DNA of 64,000 nucleotides from Hysterangium stoloniferum (Eukaryota; Basidiomycota; Agaricomycetes; Hysterangiales; Hysterangiaceae). The notes beneath the pieces were generated by a model, which saw only the letters and a program-made list of their open reading frames with translations, searched no databases and was not told where the DNA came from. The position numbers and the translations under genes were made by a program. The stretch is taken from NCBI GenBank assembly GCA_015178975.1, contig WHVD01000032.1:124001-188000 (forward strand), in the 5' to 3' direction. Shown piece after piece: positions 1-10,788 of the stretch (positions are counted from its first letter, which is position 1; every line of letters starts with the position of its first letter).

Positions 1-45
1 CCAGCATTTCGACTTGTTGTTGTTTTTTTGACTTGGCGTTTTCAG

Positions 46-651
46 CGCAAGGCAGCAGAAGTCGAATCGGAGTCTGAGGGGGAGGCAGAAAGCACCAACA
101 AGGTAAGTCTCGGGTCCGTGTGCATACCGTGGAGCTAACCATATCAACAGAAAGCAAGGAAGGTGGTGCCAGTCCGCTTACCGACTCGGAATGACCCGTG
201 GTGTTCCGGTTGTAATGACCGGAACACTGAGTGCAATCGGAAGTCCGGCTGGGGCCAGGGGTGCTATCAGTGCGTGCACCTCAAAGCAAGGTGCTTGCTC
301 GTTCACAAGCAGGCTGTGGGGTCCAGTGTGCAGGACAATTGTGGGTCAGACAGGTATTCCGGTCTGGAGGAGGCCTTGGGATGGATCGCCGAGGGCATTG
401 AAGCCCAAAACAAGTTCCTCTGGAAGAGCAACAAGGTCAGCATAGTCATGGCGAACGATTTCCGCGCACTCCGCTTGGACCATTATAGGTTCCTGGTGGA
501 GTATGCCGGCTTTGTATATGAGAAGCCAGAGGCTGGGAGTTCCGAGGATGCTGGTTCAGATGAGGATGAGGTGCCCACAGAGGTAGTGGAGCTACCCGAG
601 GAGATGGCTGAGGTGGGGAAAAAAGATAGCCCCATCAATGTAGATGAATAG
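46..651 (+). CDS. Zn(2)-Cys6-like protein, spliced gene antisense to gypsy copy 1 (5' end outside or lost)
   Basis: Two exons, 46-102 and 151-651, join in phase 0 across a 48-nt intron with GTAAGT donor and AACAG acceptor. A TTTTCAG just before base 46 may be a further acceptor. The product starts with an acidic stretch, then has six cysteines spaced C-x2-C-x6-C-x9-C-x2-C-x6-C (starting CSGC near base 214), which fits the Zn2Cys6 binuclear cluster pattern of fungal transcription factors. A helical middle and an acidic Ser/Glu-rich tail follow. No stop interrupts this copy. The gene lies downstream of the integrase of a gypsy element and faces it. The same gene, with the same intron, is present in copy 2 at 38398-39240, so it belongs to the element family. 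DNA binding is inferred only from cysteine spacing. Confidence 0.65.
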
Positions 652-842
652 AAGTAATAAGAGTTTAATAATTTTTGAATATAAAAGTAAAGCGTGAACA
701 ACATAAAAGTCAAAGTCTGTGGGAAAACCGCTTAAGGACTTGAAAAAAAACATGTCAGAACCTGTAAAAGCAAAGAGAGACATAGGGCGACAGGGAATAA
801 TGAAAATGAGTCCAAACGTAACACGGGGTCCGTGGGGTGCGG

Positions 843-2513
843 TCAGAGAGAAGATAGTGGTCCAGGTTTGAGTGGGTAAGCTATATGAAAGTCAGTAACG
901 ATTTCCATGGCATTACCGAGTTCCGTGGCCAAAATCCATGAAGTTTCTTCATCGGTGCCCTTGTAACCTGCCCACTTGACCAAGTAAAGCAGTTTACAAG
1001 TGCACCGACACTTGTCAATTTTTGAATCTAAAATCTGTGAGATTTCAAACTCAGGTTCTCCATCAATGATGACCAGAGGAGGCAGAGATTGCATGCGATC
1101 CGGGATAGTGTTAGCAGTACAAGGTTCTAACATAGAAACATGAAATACCAGGTGTACTGCGTGCATGCTATCTGGAAGCTGTAGGGTCCAAGAGACTGAA
1201 CCTACTTGTGCGATAATTTCAAATGGACCTAAATATTTTTCCAGCAAGCTTTTTTGATGGACGGGTAGTCCAGAAGAATTGAGCTTTGACAAAAACATGA
1301 TCGCCAATTTTGAAGTTTGGTGGCGGGATCTGGTGTTTGTCCACTGAATGTTGGTTGATATTGCTCTTGGGCGGACAGTATTGCAGTCCAGAGTTCCTCG
1401 TGGAGCTCATGAAGGTCTGTGGTGAACTCTTGAGTGCAAGCAGAGGTGAGATTTCATTCTGGATGTACTGTAATATTTGGATTATATCCTTTATTTGCAA
1501 AGAACGGGGAAATGCCAGTAGTGGCTGAGAGTGCATTGTTGTAAGCAGATTCTGCAAGTGGTAACAAGGATTTCCAATTGTCCTGTTGGTAGTTGCAATA
1601 TACATGGAGGTATTGTTCCAATGTCTGGTTGATGCGTTCGGTTTGTCCATCGCCTTCCGGGTGATGTCCGGACGTGAAATGTAATGTCATGTCCAAGGAT
1701 TTTCCGAGGGATCTAAAGAAGTGAGACACAAACTCTGATCCTCGATCGGAAGTCACATGGGATGGAACTCCATGCTTGGAAAATACATGGATAATGAAAA
1801 GTTCCGCTAACTGCACGGACGTAATTGTGTCATAAGTAGGGATGAATATACCTTGTTTTGAGAATCTGTCAACAACAACTAGAATGGTGGAAAAGCCTTT
1901 CGAATCTGGTAGGTGTTCAATGAAATCCATAGAGATAGAATTCCATGGGTGTTCCTGTACTGGGAGTTGTTTCAAAAGGCCCTATGGCTTGTGTCACTGA
2001 GATTTCGAGCGGGGACAAGTAGTGCAAGATTTACAATAGTACTTAACGAATCCATGGAGTCCAGGCCAAGTGTATTCTCTTCTTATTAATGATAGAGTTT
2101 TGTTGTACCCGAAATGTCCTGAGAGTGGATGATCATGTTTGTATTGAAGGATCCTGAAGCGGAGTCTGTTGGAGTCTGGTACATAGATTAGATCGTCAAG
2201 TCTAATGAAACCATGCTGATCAAGAGACCACCAGGGTTGATCGGGGTCCACGGGATTGTCAAGGTGAGCTTTAGTTATCGGGTCTAGTGGAATTGCCGAT
2301 AGAATATCTTGATGTAACTTCTCGATATCCATAATGATAATTCCATGGACAATGGGATTGACGAGGAAAGTTGCATGGACCGATGCAGTAAGCTGCTGAT
2401 TCGTGAAAATAGGTTTCAGGTTGTGCGGGTTTACCGTGGCATAGTCATTGCTCCCCTCTTTAGGATAGACATCCCATTGTCTAGTTAAAGTGTCAGGTTT
2501 GCCGCCGAGATGG
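843..2513 (-). pseudogene. Integrase with HHCC zinc finger and chromodomain (gypsy copy 1 pol, 3' part)
   Basis: The HHCC zinc-binding domain is encoded around 2332-1994 (HPLSGHFGYNKT followed by YCKSCTTC). The catalytic core follows at 1975-1454, with its first Asp in SMDFIEHLPD, its second in SDRGSEF and its Glu in GQTERINQ. A C-terminal chromodomain sits at about 1090-850 (YLVKWAGY, then EETSWI), which places the element among chromoviruses. At least two frame breaks (near 1980 and between 1650 and 1454) prevent a continuous product. The upstream end is cut by the solo LTR at 2518; the tether segment resumes on its far side at 3930. Compared with copy 2, the core motifs are intact. Confidence 0.88.
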
Positions 2514-2547
2514 CCGGTGTAGAGAGTTCAATCGGAAAGAGACTAAT

Positions 2548-3135
2548 ATGGCTATAGTTTCAAGTCACGTCACAGCACAAATTCTTATATATACTTTGGC
2601 ACTCAAGACGACTTCTACACAGCCAAATCAGTTTCATCAAACAGACGACCAAAACTCCATCATGTTCAACACTGCATCGTCCTCCAAAGTAACCCTCAGT
2701 TCCTACTCAAAACCGACTCTTCACTCCCAAATAGAACTCCAGCCAATAACATCTCGTTTCTCCTCATCCTCCGACATCATTCCCAAGCCCCTACCAGCCC
2801 ACTCATGCTCCTCCAAGAAATACCATTGTTTCCTCCATCGACAAGGTATTCGACTCCCATATGCTCCAGACGATCCTGTCTTCATTCGTATAGAGCACTA
2901 TGATGGCTCCTCCGAAATCCTCCACTATCGATTCGATCGAGTGTTCCACCAGGACTGTTCCCCACCGTCATCGGGAATCTGTTACATGGCAACGTTCACT
3001 CCAATAGGAGATCACAGAGGACCCAAGTTATTCACGACCCCGGTTCCAGAGGGAAGTCAAGTAGAGCCTCGTCGAGGTCGTCGTCAATTCGTGTTCCTTG
3101 CGTGGTTGTGGAGCCTACTCACCACCTGGTTCTAA
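2548..3135 (+). CDS. 195-codon open frame inside the U3 of a solo LTR, unknown product
   Basis: An uninterrupted frame runs from ATG at 2548 to TAA at 3135, wholly inside the 1.4-kb solo LTR and in the LTR's transcription direction. The predicted protein is Ser/Thr/Pro-rich in its first half. The second half is more globular, with aromatic and charged residues, an Arg-rich stretch (PRRGRRQ) and a hydrophobic end that could be a tail anchor (FVFLAWLWSLL). I do not recognise a family. It lies upstream of the LTR's own TATA box, so a promoter for it is not evident apart from an AT-rich TATATATAC near 2586, which is already inside the frame. It may be a passenger gene or chance. Confidence 0.35.
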   Translation: MAIVSSHVTAQILIYTLALKTTSTQPNQFHQTDDQNSIMFNTASSSKVTLSSYSKPTLHSQIELQPITSRFSSSSDIIPKPLPAHSCSSKKYHCFLHRQGIRLPYAPDDPVFIRIEHYDGSSEILHYRFDRVFHQDCSPPSSGICYMATFTPIGDHRGPKLFTTPVPEGSQVEPRRGRRQFVFLAWLWSLLTTWF

Positions 3136-3572
3136 ATGGTGATTGATTGTGTCCACTCCTTATACTGCAAAACTAGGAACACAATACGTCCAATCTCAGT
3201 TCATTGATTGGTAATATTGTCAAGATTTCGAAATCAAGCATAGCATTTGAGGGTGACGCACTATCGTGGGATTCTTGTGTTTCTGACTCATATCATCGAT
3301 GTTTCATCAGCCATCACTTCTATTACTCCATCATCCCTATTGTCTGACTCACTTCCCCTATTGTTCTATTGTGTTTCCCCATTTATCCGTATCACATGTC
3401 TGATCTCATCTTTTGTTTGTCATTCTCTTATTGTTCAGCGCAGCCTCCCCCTATTTTTGTTCACAGCTTTACTAACACTCCTATTGTGATGACTCAGAGA
3501 TGACTCACACCATATCGCATCGTTATTGTGTCGTTGTTTGTAGATGTTTGTTTTGACCTGTGCTTCCTCATG

Positions 3573-3579
3573 TATATAA
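3573..3579 (+). promoter_or_regulatory. TATA box of the 1.4-kb solo LTR
   Basis: ATGTATATAAGGGCC is centred here, about 350 bp before the LTR 3' end. That fits a U3/R boundary in the plus orientation and explains the long U3. Several CTATTGT-type motifs lie just upstream (3336-3490). Confidence 0.55.
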
Positions 3580-3929
3580 GGGCCTCTCTTTTGCCCACTA
3601 TTGAACAAGCAATTTCGTTGTATCTCATTTCGAAGCTCATTCTTAAGGACAACCTCTTAAGTCTTACTCTCAGTCTCACTTCTACGGCCAGTAAAGGATA
3701 CTATAGTGTCTCTTATTGTTGAAGTTCTACACTCCTCGACATTAGGCTTACGTCAGCCTTTTGATATCATCTTCGTTTACGTCATCCAAAGGTCCGATCT
3801 CTAGTCTCTCGCTCCGAGTGTGTTTGGTTATAGACTGGTTTCAAGAATGACTGTGTCAGTGACCGTCATAACGACTTGACCGTTGCGTGCAGGTTATTAG
3901 GTCTTGTCCTAGTAACGAACTTACACCGG

Positions 3930-4235
3930 GTCGAAAACGGATAATCATGTTGAAGGCAGATAGATATTCAGACCAGCAGGCTTGCTGACAGGTCAAAAGT
4001 TTTGTGGTAGAAAAGTATTCCAGGTTTTTGTGATCTGTTACAATGTCAATAGGAGTTCCTGAGCCTTCCAAATAGTGTCACCACACTTTGAAAGCTGAAA
4101 AGATCGCCAAGAGTTCCTTATCATGAACGTCATAGTGGAGCTCTGCTCTGGTGAAAGTCCGGGACAGAAAAGCCACAGGGTGGACTTCTCCATCGGAGTC
4201 CTGGATAAACTAATTTCTGAACATCATTCCCAGTA
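3930..4235 (-). pseudogene. RNase H remnant of gypsy copy 1
   Basis: On the minus strand the residues [10 protein letters not shown] and the preceding AELHYDVHDKELL-type segment match the chromoviral RNase H found intact in copy 2 at about 36300-36450. The upstream part of the domain is lost together with the whole reverse transcriptase. The junction to Gag is near 4235. Two frames are needed to read it, and the solo LTR ends it at 3926. It has no enzymatic potential. Confidence 0.8.
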
Positions 4236-5156
4236 TCAGGCATCTGCATTTTGGGCCTTTAGATGCATGAGGGGGAGAGTCTTCGGTTTGCTGGTCTCTC
4301 CTTTGGAAACTTTGGCTTTGAGGCGAGACAGGAGGCCAGAGTAAAACTGGTAATGGAGGGCTGAATCGCCCCAGTCACAACACACAGCGAGGTTGTTGAA
4401 CTGGATGATGTAATTGGTGATGCGCTGGGTGTCTTTCATTTTGAGATTAGAAAGCGTGGTTTCGGCATCGCTGGTTTGGTTGTAGGGACCGAAGTTTGTT
4501 TTGAGTTCCTCAACAAAGGCATCCCAATCGTGAAGCCAATTGGGATCTTCGGAGGTGAGGCCGGAGAATGCGGGTTCAAACCAGGCTGCTGTGGAGTCCT
4601 TAAGGTAAGAGAGTGCAAAATTTACCTTTCGGTCATCTGTTGCAAACACAGCCAGGAGGTCCCAAAAGTTGAATCAACATTGCATAAGAAATGTTGGCAA
4701 TTTCTTCGGGTTTGAGCCAGTAAATGGTTCGGGTTTGTTGACTTGGGTTTGCCCAGGTTCTTTTTCCTTAGTATTGTTTTTAAGGAATTCGTTAAGGGAT
4801 CCTAGGGTACCTGAGAACAATTCCCATGTCTCGTCAGGATCAAGAGCCGGTTTTTGTTTTGCAGATTTCTTAGAACCACTGGCCTGGGGTACTGGTTGGT
4901 CACCATCCTCGGGTTCGGGTTCTGGAGCTGCCTGATTGTTATCCTCTTCAGGTGCTTCAGGTTCAGTTGCTTCAGTAACTTCTTCAGCATCGCCAGTAAT
5001 TTCCACAAAGCGGGATTCTTCGGAGGTTCCTGGTTGCAGGGTTCTCTGAGTAGCTTGGGCTGTATACAGGAAAGGAGACTTGAGAGTGGAAGATTCTGCT
5101 TCACCACTTGGCTTGGCATCTTTTTTTCTCAGAGGCATGATTAACGGAAAGTGCAA
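4236..5156 (-). pseudogene. Gag of gypsy copy 1
   Basis: The frame starts at 5156, twenty bases after the LTR end. It opens with a charged, Glu/Pro-rich N-terminal region followed by a capsid-like domain of the retrotransposon Gag type (ATDDRKVNFALSYL, then AAWFEPAF and a TNFGPYN segment). One frame shift separates the N-terminal part (5156-4674) from the capsid part (4649-4236). The zinc knuckle expected at the C-terminus is gone, lost in the deletion that removed protease and reverse transcriptase. The protein would normally form the cytoplasmic virus-like particle. Confidence 0.82.
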
Positions 5157-5175
5157 GTATGAAATCAGAATATAC

Positions 5176-5919
5176 TGTTAAGAACTGAAAACTGACTGAA
5201 GTCAGTAGGCCAACAGGGACCAATTGGAAGGACTTGGCTTCAGCTTATGTGCTGCACCCTTGCAATTATCCATCAGGTGTCCTTAAATTTTGGGCAGGCG
5301 AAGACTAGTCCTAACGAATACCTCTCGGTGGAACTACTGATTGGAGATGAGGGATAAGTCAAGTGTCGGGCCAAGGGGTCGAGGACCGAGAGTGGGCAAG
5401 CGCACACGAAGGCAGATAGTGGAGTACTTAGTAAGAGACTTCTATAGATGTAAGAGGGTATTCTGAGTTGATATTCTGTTTGCCTAGTAACTACAACTAC
5501 AGTGGGTTCATATACAAGTATCAGGCATCTAAAAACACTAACTAGGAGAAGAGTGGAAAGCAGTAGTGACAAATAAGCTTTGACTAGAAACAGGAAGGTT
5601 ACGATTAGTTTGGAGGCCGTGAGATAACTGATAATGGAAATTACAAGAAAAGGAAATAGTCCGAGGGTTACAAGTATATATAGACATATGTGAAACATCG
5701 AGTAGAATGGATCATCATAAATAAAAGGGACGTATCAAAGTTTAACCAGATAGTCCGAGTATATTTTGACGGGGGAATAAACAGAGTTTGATCACCATGA
5801 AGGCATACGTCAGCATCGGGAAGCCAACAGTTTCCGATGTGAAGACTTGAACAATGACTTGAATTGTCAATAGGAGGCGATAGCCTCGGGGACCGTCGGG
5901 TTGTGACACAGTCGTAACA
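5176..5919 (-). repeat. 5' LTR of gypsy copy 1 (LTR type A)
   Basis: On the minus strand it begins TGTTACGACTG (5919) and ends GTTCTTAACA (5176), 744 bp. Gag begins 20 nt beyond the inner end. The same LTR type, in the same orientation, is present as a solo LTR at 31634-32520. It shares a CATAAGCTGAAGCCAAG block near its 3' end with the plus-oriented type B LTRs, so A and B are related. Confidence 0.85.
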
Positions 5920-6532
5920 CCACCAGACTCCATCCCTGTTTATGTCTGACCTCGTCCCATGCATCAGTCACCAGACCCCTCTCGGAAAACCCATCATCCC
6001 TCTAACAGAGCCCCATTCCCATTTTAGTCAAATGACCTATCACAATTCGGACTCCACTCCATTCCGTCCCATTCCTAACACCAAATTTGGTGTTTACTAT
6101 TCTTGTTTCATGTTTTGCTAGTTTTGTTTCATTATTACCGGATTTGGTATGTCATTCATTCCATGGTCTATATAGTCTGGCAGATGTTGTACATACAATC
6201 CAGTCAGAAAATCAGCTTAGATTCCCCCCAGTAATCTAATACATTTTCTGCTCTAAATTCCTACTTGAATCACACTGCTCACACTAGTTGGAGCCCATGG
6301 GCTCTGGCACATCTATCTCTCTTATCTATCTCAACTCACGACCTCTCGACCTACGACCTCCAACCTACGACCCCTCGACCCACGAACCCCACCTGGACTC
6401 CCTGGGATTCCTGTCCACCTGTCTGAAATTGGACAACACGATCTTGCGAGGGTGTAGCGTATAAGCTGAAGCCAAGTCCTACTGGATATCCCACAGGTTT
6501 CTTCAGAAACCTGCTGTGTACGTACCCTAACA
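5920..6532 (+). repeat. 5'-truncated type B LTR, head-to-head with copy 1 LTR
   Basis: It matches, in the plus direction, the LTR at 39444-41791 from that LTR's internal CCACTGGACTCC block to its end (TACCCTAACA at 6532). The first 160 bp or so are missing exactly where the type A LTR ends at 5919. The simplest reading is that gypsy copy 1 inserted into an older type B LTR; the missing piece would lie left of this window. Confidence 0.75.
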
Positions 6533-6575
6533 TTTATGGTATATAAACATCACCTAAGTTGTGAAGCCTAATACT

Positions 6576-7372
6576 TGTTAGAGTATGATATTACAGCTCT
6601 CACATAGTCTATGGAGGATAACCAAAAACTTTAAAAGTTGTTTATCCACTAAAGTATATATATTTATATTGTTTGTTGTAAAATTAATATTTAATCAAAT
6701 TCAGCCTATCAGATAATATTCTGGAGAATAAGGAAATATCAATATTTATCTTGTATCCAACAAAAGTTAGTCAAACAAACATATATAGATTATCCTTTTG
6801 GGGATAAATTCCACAACATGGATTGGTTGGCCAGATAGTTCTGGTTAACTTTCTAGACCAAATAAATTTAAATTATATGAACTACATTTGAAAGTTTGTA
6901 TAATATACAAGAGAATGTATCTCATCCCAAAGATTAAGTCATAACCCAAATAATTTTGGTTAACTATAATGTTTGTGGACATTTTAAAAGTCATGGAGAT
7001 ACTAGAGAATGTATTTTATTCCAAAGATTAGGTAACAACCCAGATAATCTTGTATAACCATGACATTTGTGCATATTTTAAGGGAGTGTACAAGTCTTAA
7101 AGATGAAATTTTGGGTTAATGAAATATAAATTTCTAAAACATGTAGTCATAGCCAGGAGAAATAGTCTCACTTAAAAATATGAGGAGTTCTTCATAAAAT
7201 TTTGTGTATTCAATGAATTGTGACTATCCTCCTATGATATTTCCTATATTTTTCTGATATTTGTAGTATTTTTCCCAGCACTGTAGGTGCAGTATTGAGT
7301 GAGTTACCTAGTAAGGTAACTGATGTGTAGGTGCTTAGGTAAGCACCCTGTAGCATACTCTGCTGTGGGTGT
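6576..7372 (+). repeat. 5' LTR of the copia element, split by a MITE
   Basis: 6576-6612 and 7233-7370 together match the 3' LTR at 19048-19209 almost base for base (shared CAGCACTGTAGGTGCAG and the GTAAGGTAACTGATG block). The right boundary is uncertain: similarity to the 3' LTR ends near GCATACTC, and the 3' copy may be truncated there. Confidence 0.7.
6613..7232. mobile_element. 620-bp AT-rich MITE with 8-bp inverted ends (TSD TAT)
   Basis: Ends are GGAGGATA and TATCCTCC, flanked by TAT on each side (6610-6612, 7233-7235). Deleting it restores the copia LTR as seen at 19048. No coding capacity is visible. The inside holds a degenerate direct repeat of about 95 bp (near 6908 and 7005; shared GAGAATGTAT and TTTGTG-GACATTTTA type blocks). 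A 3-bp TSD is reminiscent of PIF/Harbinger-type elements, but the target is not their usual TWA, so superfamily is unassigned. Confidence 0.7.
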
Positions 7373-7384
7373 GGGAAAGTCTCC

Positions 7385-7516
7385 TTAGTGTTTACTTTCC
7401 TCACACTCACAGGTATGTAGTTATTTCACAGTTGAATACATTTAGTGTTTACTTTCCTCACACTCACAGGTATGTAGTTATTTCACAGTTGAATACATTT
7501 AGTGTTTACTTTCCTC
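7385..7516 (+). repeat. 57-bp tandem repeat, 2.3 copies, in copia leader
   Basis: A unit beginning TTAGTGTTTACTTTCC repeats with period 57 at 7385, 7442 and (partial) 7499. It lies between the 5' LTR and Gag. Each unit contains CTCACAGGTATGTAG, which resembles fused acceptor and donor splice signals. Confidence 0.85.
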
Positions 7517-8145
7517 AGGGTGTTTGTCAAGAGTTATTCAACTGTTTCAACGGGCCATGGCTTCTAAACTGGTACATCCAATTGTCATCTGTGCAATCCA
7601 TCACTTTGCACATCTTTTCTGACAACTTCTACTTGTCCAAAACACTCTACATTGCATTTGGATTTTATTTTGGTTATATCTCCTTGGATTTTGGCCTGAT
7701 TTGGTCACTTTTTGGACTCACATTTTGCACCTGTGATTGTGTGCATTTTTCGCCCATTTAGGCGCCGGGTCCATAAAAGGAAATATATTCACATGCTCCA
7801 AATCACTTGTCATCACTCAATTTCGCTTTTTTGGGCAACTTCATTTTTATCACCCTTGTGACTCACCCTGTCACACCCTGTTACCTCTCTCTCTCCAGTC
7901 ACACTCTTCCCTCACACCTCAAGCACTTCACAGTATCATCTGGGTCTGTGCCATGTCATTTTACCTTTTAACACAGTCTTTTAGATACATTGAACTTGAA
8001 CTGTTGGCATTATGCTCTTCAGTGGGCCTTTGTTTTTACCTTCCTTGCAATATCATGGTAACCCTGTTGAGCAAGGCAGTGTTACAACTGCTTGTCCAAT
8101 TACTTAGTTCTTCTAAGTTAAATTCTTGGTGGATATTGACATGTC

Positions 8146-9099
8146 ATGGCATCCAGTGATACTTACAAATGTAGTGTCATATTGGGAGAAAATAATTATG
8201 AGGATTGGAGACATAACATAATTGGTCTTTTGCATATGGAGAACTGTCTCTCTATTGCCACTGGCAAAGAAAAACAACCTAGTGATACTAGTTTACAGTC
8301 TGCCTGGTTGGAATGCTCCAATAAAGCAGCTGGTATCATATGGCACTCTCTTGGACCTACACAGCGCACCCATGTTGATATTGATGACAGTCCTGATAAA
8401 ATGTGGTCTAAAATTGAAAAGACACATAATAAACAACTCCCTGCAGTTCGTTTTAGTGCCTACAATGACCTCTTTAATATTCAGAAGGAACTTGATGAAT
8501 CTCTGGCTTCATTAATGAGTCGTGTTGACAAGGTTTGTGCATGTGTCCAGAACTTGCATCCAAAGGGGTACACTCTTGCCATGCTGGATGATGAGCATGC
8601 TGCTCTCACTTTACTTTGTTCTCTGCCTAAATCTGACTCTGTGTAGACTTCATCTTTAATGATGAATACTGCTATCACATTCTCTGATGTCAAAACTCAC
8701 TTTGCATCACAAGAGAGTCTGCAGTCTGCCAGAAGTTTAGAGACAGTGAACAAGATTGTGTCAAAGACTTCCAACACTTCTGGTAAAGTTCCTTGCACAT
8801 TCTGTAATGGTTCCAGCCACACCCAAGACAATTGTTACAAGTATGCAAATGCACAGAAACAGGCAAAGGCCAGAGTTGAGCAGAAGAAAAAGGAGTATAA
8901 AGAAAGAAAGGCTGCTAAGGCTGACAAAGCTGATGTATCTGACAAGGTGTCAGAGGAGAAGAAACCAGAGAGTACTGGAAATGCAAGTGTTTCTATCCCT
9001 AACTCTACCAATCCATCTTGTGCTCTCCTTGTCAATGCTAGTTCTGACTGGACTACTGACACAGGTGCTTCTTCACACATGACTCCCCATCATCATTGA
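8146..9099 (+). pseudogene. Copia Gag with zinc knuckle and start of protease
   Basis: The frame opens at ATG 8146 and holds an N-terminal copia Gag domain (ENNYEDWRHNI, later SRVDKVCA). An in-frame TAG at 8644 interrupts it, then the same frame continues to a CCHC knuckle (CTFCNGSSHTQDNC) and a Lys-rich linker. The protease active-site region WTTDTGASSHM follows, before a second stop at 9099. The long leader (7517-8145) before the ATG contains no larger frame. Normal function would be particle assembly and polyprotein cleavage; the two stops make it a pseudogene. Confidence 0.85.
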
Positions 9100-9795
9100 T
9101 TTTCAAGTTATACACCATTTCAAACACCTATCCAAGTTGCAAATGGACAAATAGTTATGTCTGCAGGGATAGGAGCAGTGCGGTTTAAGCCTAAAGGAAT
9201 GGAAATGTAATAATAGAGTTTGAAAGGGTTCTCCATGTTCCCCATCTCACAAGTAACCTCCTTTCTATCTTGTATTTGACAAAGAAAAAGAATTTCCGTA
9301 TCTCTATCTTTCATTCCACCATGTCTTTCTATTTGAAAAAGGTCTTGCATTTCACTGCCACAGTCAATGAACATAACCAGGCCTATTTGGATCAAATGAC
9401 AGTACCTATGACAGATTATGCTGGTCTTGTTACAACCTGTCCCTTGGACTCCACACTTTGGCATTGTCACTTTAATCATCTCAATCATGCTGATATCCAG
9501 AAGCTCCTCAAAGGTGATTTGGTTGGTGGGATAAAGATTGACTCTCACACGTCTCCTGATCCTATTTGTGAACCTTGTTTGGCTGGAAAACAGAACAGAG
9601 TAATTAATAAAATGGCAACAACATGCTATACTAAACCACTTGCACTCATTCACAGTGATGTTCATGGTCCTTTGCCTACACAAACTGTGGAAGGGTTTCG
9701 CTACTGGATCACTTTCATTGATGATGCCTCACACTATACTTTGATTGCATTACTCAAAAATAAGAGTGATGCCTTTTAGGCATTTAAGCAATATA

Positions 9796-10788
9796 CAGTG
9801 ACTTACAAAATGTATCCAATGTTTTGTAGTTTCAGCTTATATATGCTATATCCCAGTAGATAAAATAGTAGAAATCACCAAAGTATTTGTGAACATGACC
9901 TATCATGTATATATTTATATGGTAAAACTATATTATGTAATATCCATATATGGAAACACTATGAATTTTTCAATGGAGAGGGTTCATTGGATACGTTTTG
10001 TAACTGACACATTTAGGCAGGAAATTACTAGTATTTAGTACTTAGTGTAGCCACCCTTTGCCTTTAATATATCTGAAACCCTCCTAGGCATACCTTCAAT
10101 CAAATCCTGACACACCTTTTCATCAATCTTGTACCATTCATCCACCACCCTCTCCCACAACTCTTCCATCCCCTGGGGTGCATTCTCATACCATGCCAAC
10201 CTCCTCTTCAGGTGATTCCATAGGTGTTCAATGGGATTCAAGTCAGGAGACTGTGCTGGCCATGAGAGAACCCTGAAACCATTTTCTTGGAACCAATTCT
10301 GGGCCTTCTTACAGGTATGCTTGGGGTCATTGTCCTGCTGGAAGATGATACCATTGGCAGATTTACCATAGTCCTTAAGACTGGCTTGCAGGTCATCCTC
10401 CAGAATCTGGATGTAGAGATCCCCATCCATCCTTCCATCAATCTTGCATGCATACCCAACCCCCTCCCACAGCATGCACCCCCAAACCATTAAAGATCCA
10501 CCACCAAACTTCAGGGTTCCCTCAACCAGCCTGTCACTCAAGCCCTCCCCTGCCTTTTTCCACACCCACTTCCTGCCATCTGACCCCAGCCTATTAATTT
10601 TGGTCTCATCAGACCACACCACGTTCTTCCAATCCTTCACAGTCCAATCCTGATATGCCAAAGCAAAATCCATTCTCTCCCTTTTATGCCTCTTAGAAAG
10701 AAGAGGCCTTTTCTTCTTTACCACAGGCTTCATCCCAGCTGCCTTGAGTCAATGATGCACTGTTTGAGGATTGAGTGACTGGTTGGTG
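9796..10788 (-). mobile_element. One-ended Tc1/mariner fragment in copia integrase
   Basis: The left end CAGTGACTTACAAAATG is preceded by TA (9794-9795) and the right side is followed by TA (10789-10790). The copia reading frame is restored if the block and one TA are removed. The right end is not a terminal inverted repeat: it stops inside the transposase coding sequence. So the element has one genuine end and one truncated end, both next to TA. Confidence 0.75.
10035..10784 (-). pseudogene. Tc1-type DDE transposase, N-terminus missing
   Basis: An open frame of 232 codons (10733-10035) holds the catalytic core. The first Asp is in VVWSDETKIN, the second in FQQDNDPKHT and the Glu in SPDLNPIEHLW, with the 34-residue spacing typical of Tc1 transposases (DD34E). 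Upstream residues up to 10784 read through one stop into the end of the N-terminal region (SLNPQTVHH), but the two helix-turn-helix DNA-binding domains are absent because the element is truncated there. The core looks conserved, so the loss may be recent. Related transposases occur at 29101-30719 and 40080-41094. Confidence 0.85.

Larger units (their letters stand above)
2518..3925 (+). repeat. Solo LTR, 1408 bp, inserted in gypsy copy 1 (TSD CCGG)
   Basis: The segment begins TGTAGAGAG and ends GAACTTACA, the TG...CA form of an LTR, and is flanked by CCGG on both sides (2514-2517 and 3926-3929). Removing it rejoins the chromovirus coding sequence between RNase H and integrase, as shown by comparison with copy 2 near 36530. 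It has no second LTR and no internal polyprotein, so it is a solo LTR. A TATA box at 3573 points in the plus direction. It is unusually long and contains a 195-codon open frame in the presumed U3. Confidence 0.85.
1..5919 (-). mobile_element. Ty3/gypsy chromovirus copy 1, defective, 3' LTR outside window
   Basis: Read on the minus strand the order is 5' LTR (5176-5919), Gag (5156-4236), RNase H remnant, integrase with zinc finger and chromodomain (2513-843), then an oppositely directed gene (46-651). The 3' LTR should lie left of base 1. Protease and reverse transcriptase are missing: Gag runs directly into RNase H sequence near 4235, so this is an internal deletion derivative. A solo LTR splits the segment between RNase H and integrase. 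A close but divergent relative in the opposite orientation occupies 32917-41791, which helps define the parts. The element cannot encode its own mobilisation. Confidence 0.9.

Noticed and set aside
6351..6533. Minus-strand frame in the truncated LTR
   Set aside because: Short, inside LTR sequence, and not shared by the other type B LTRs.
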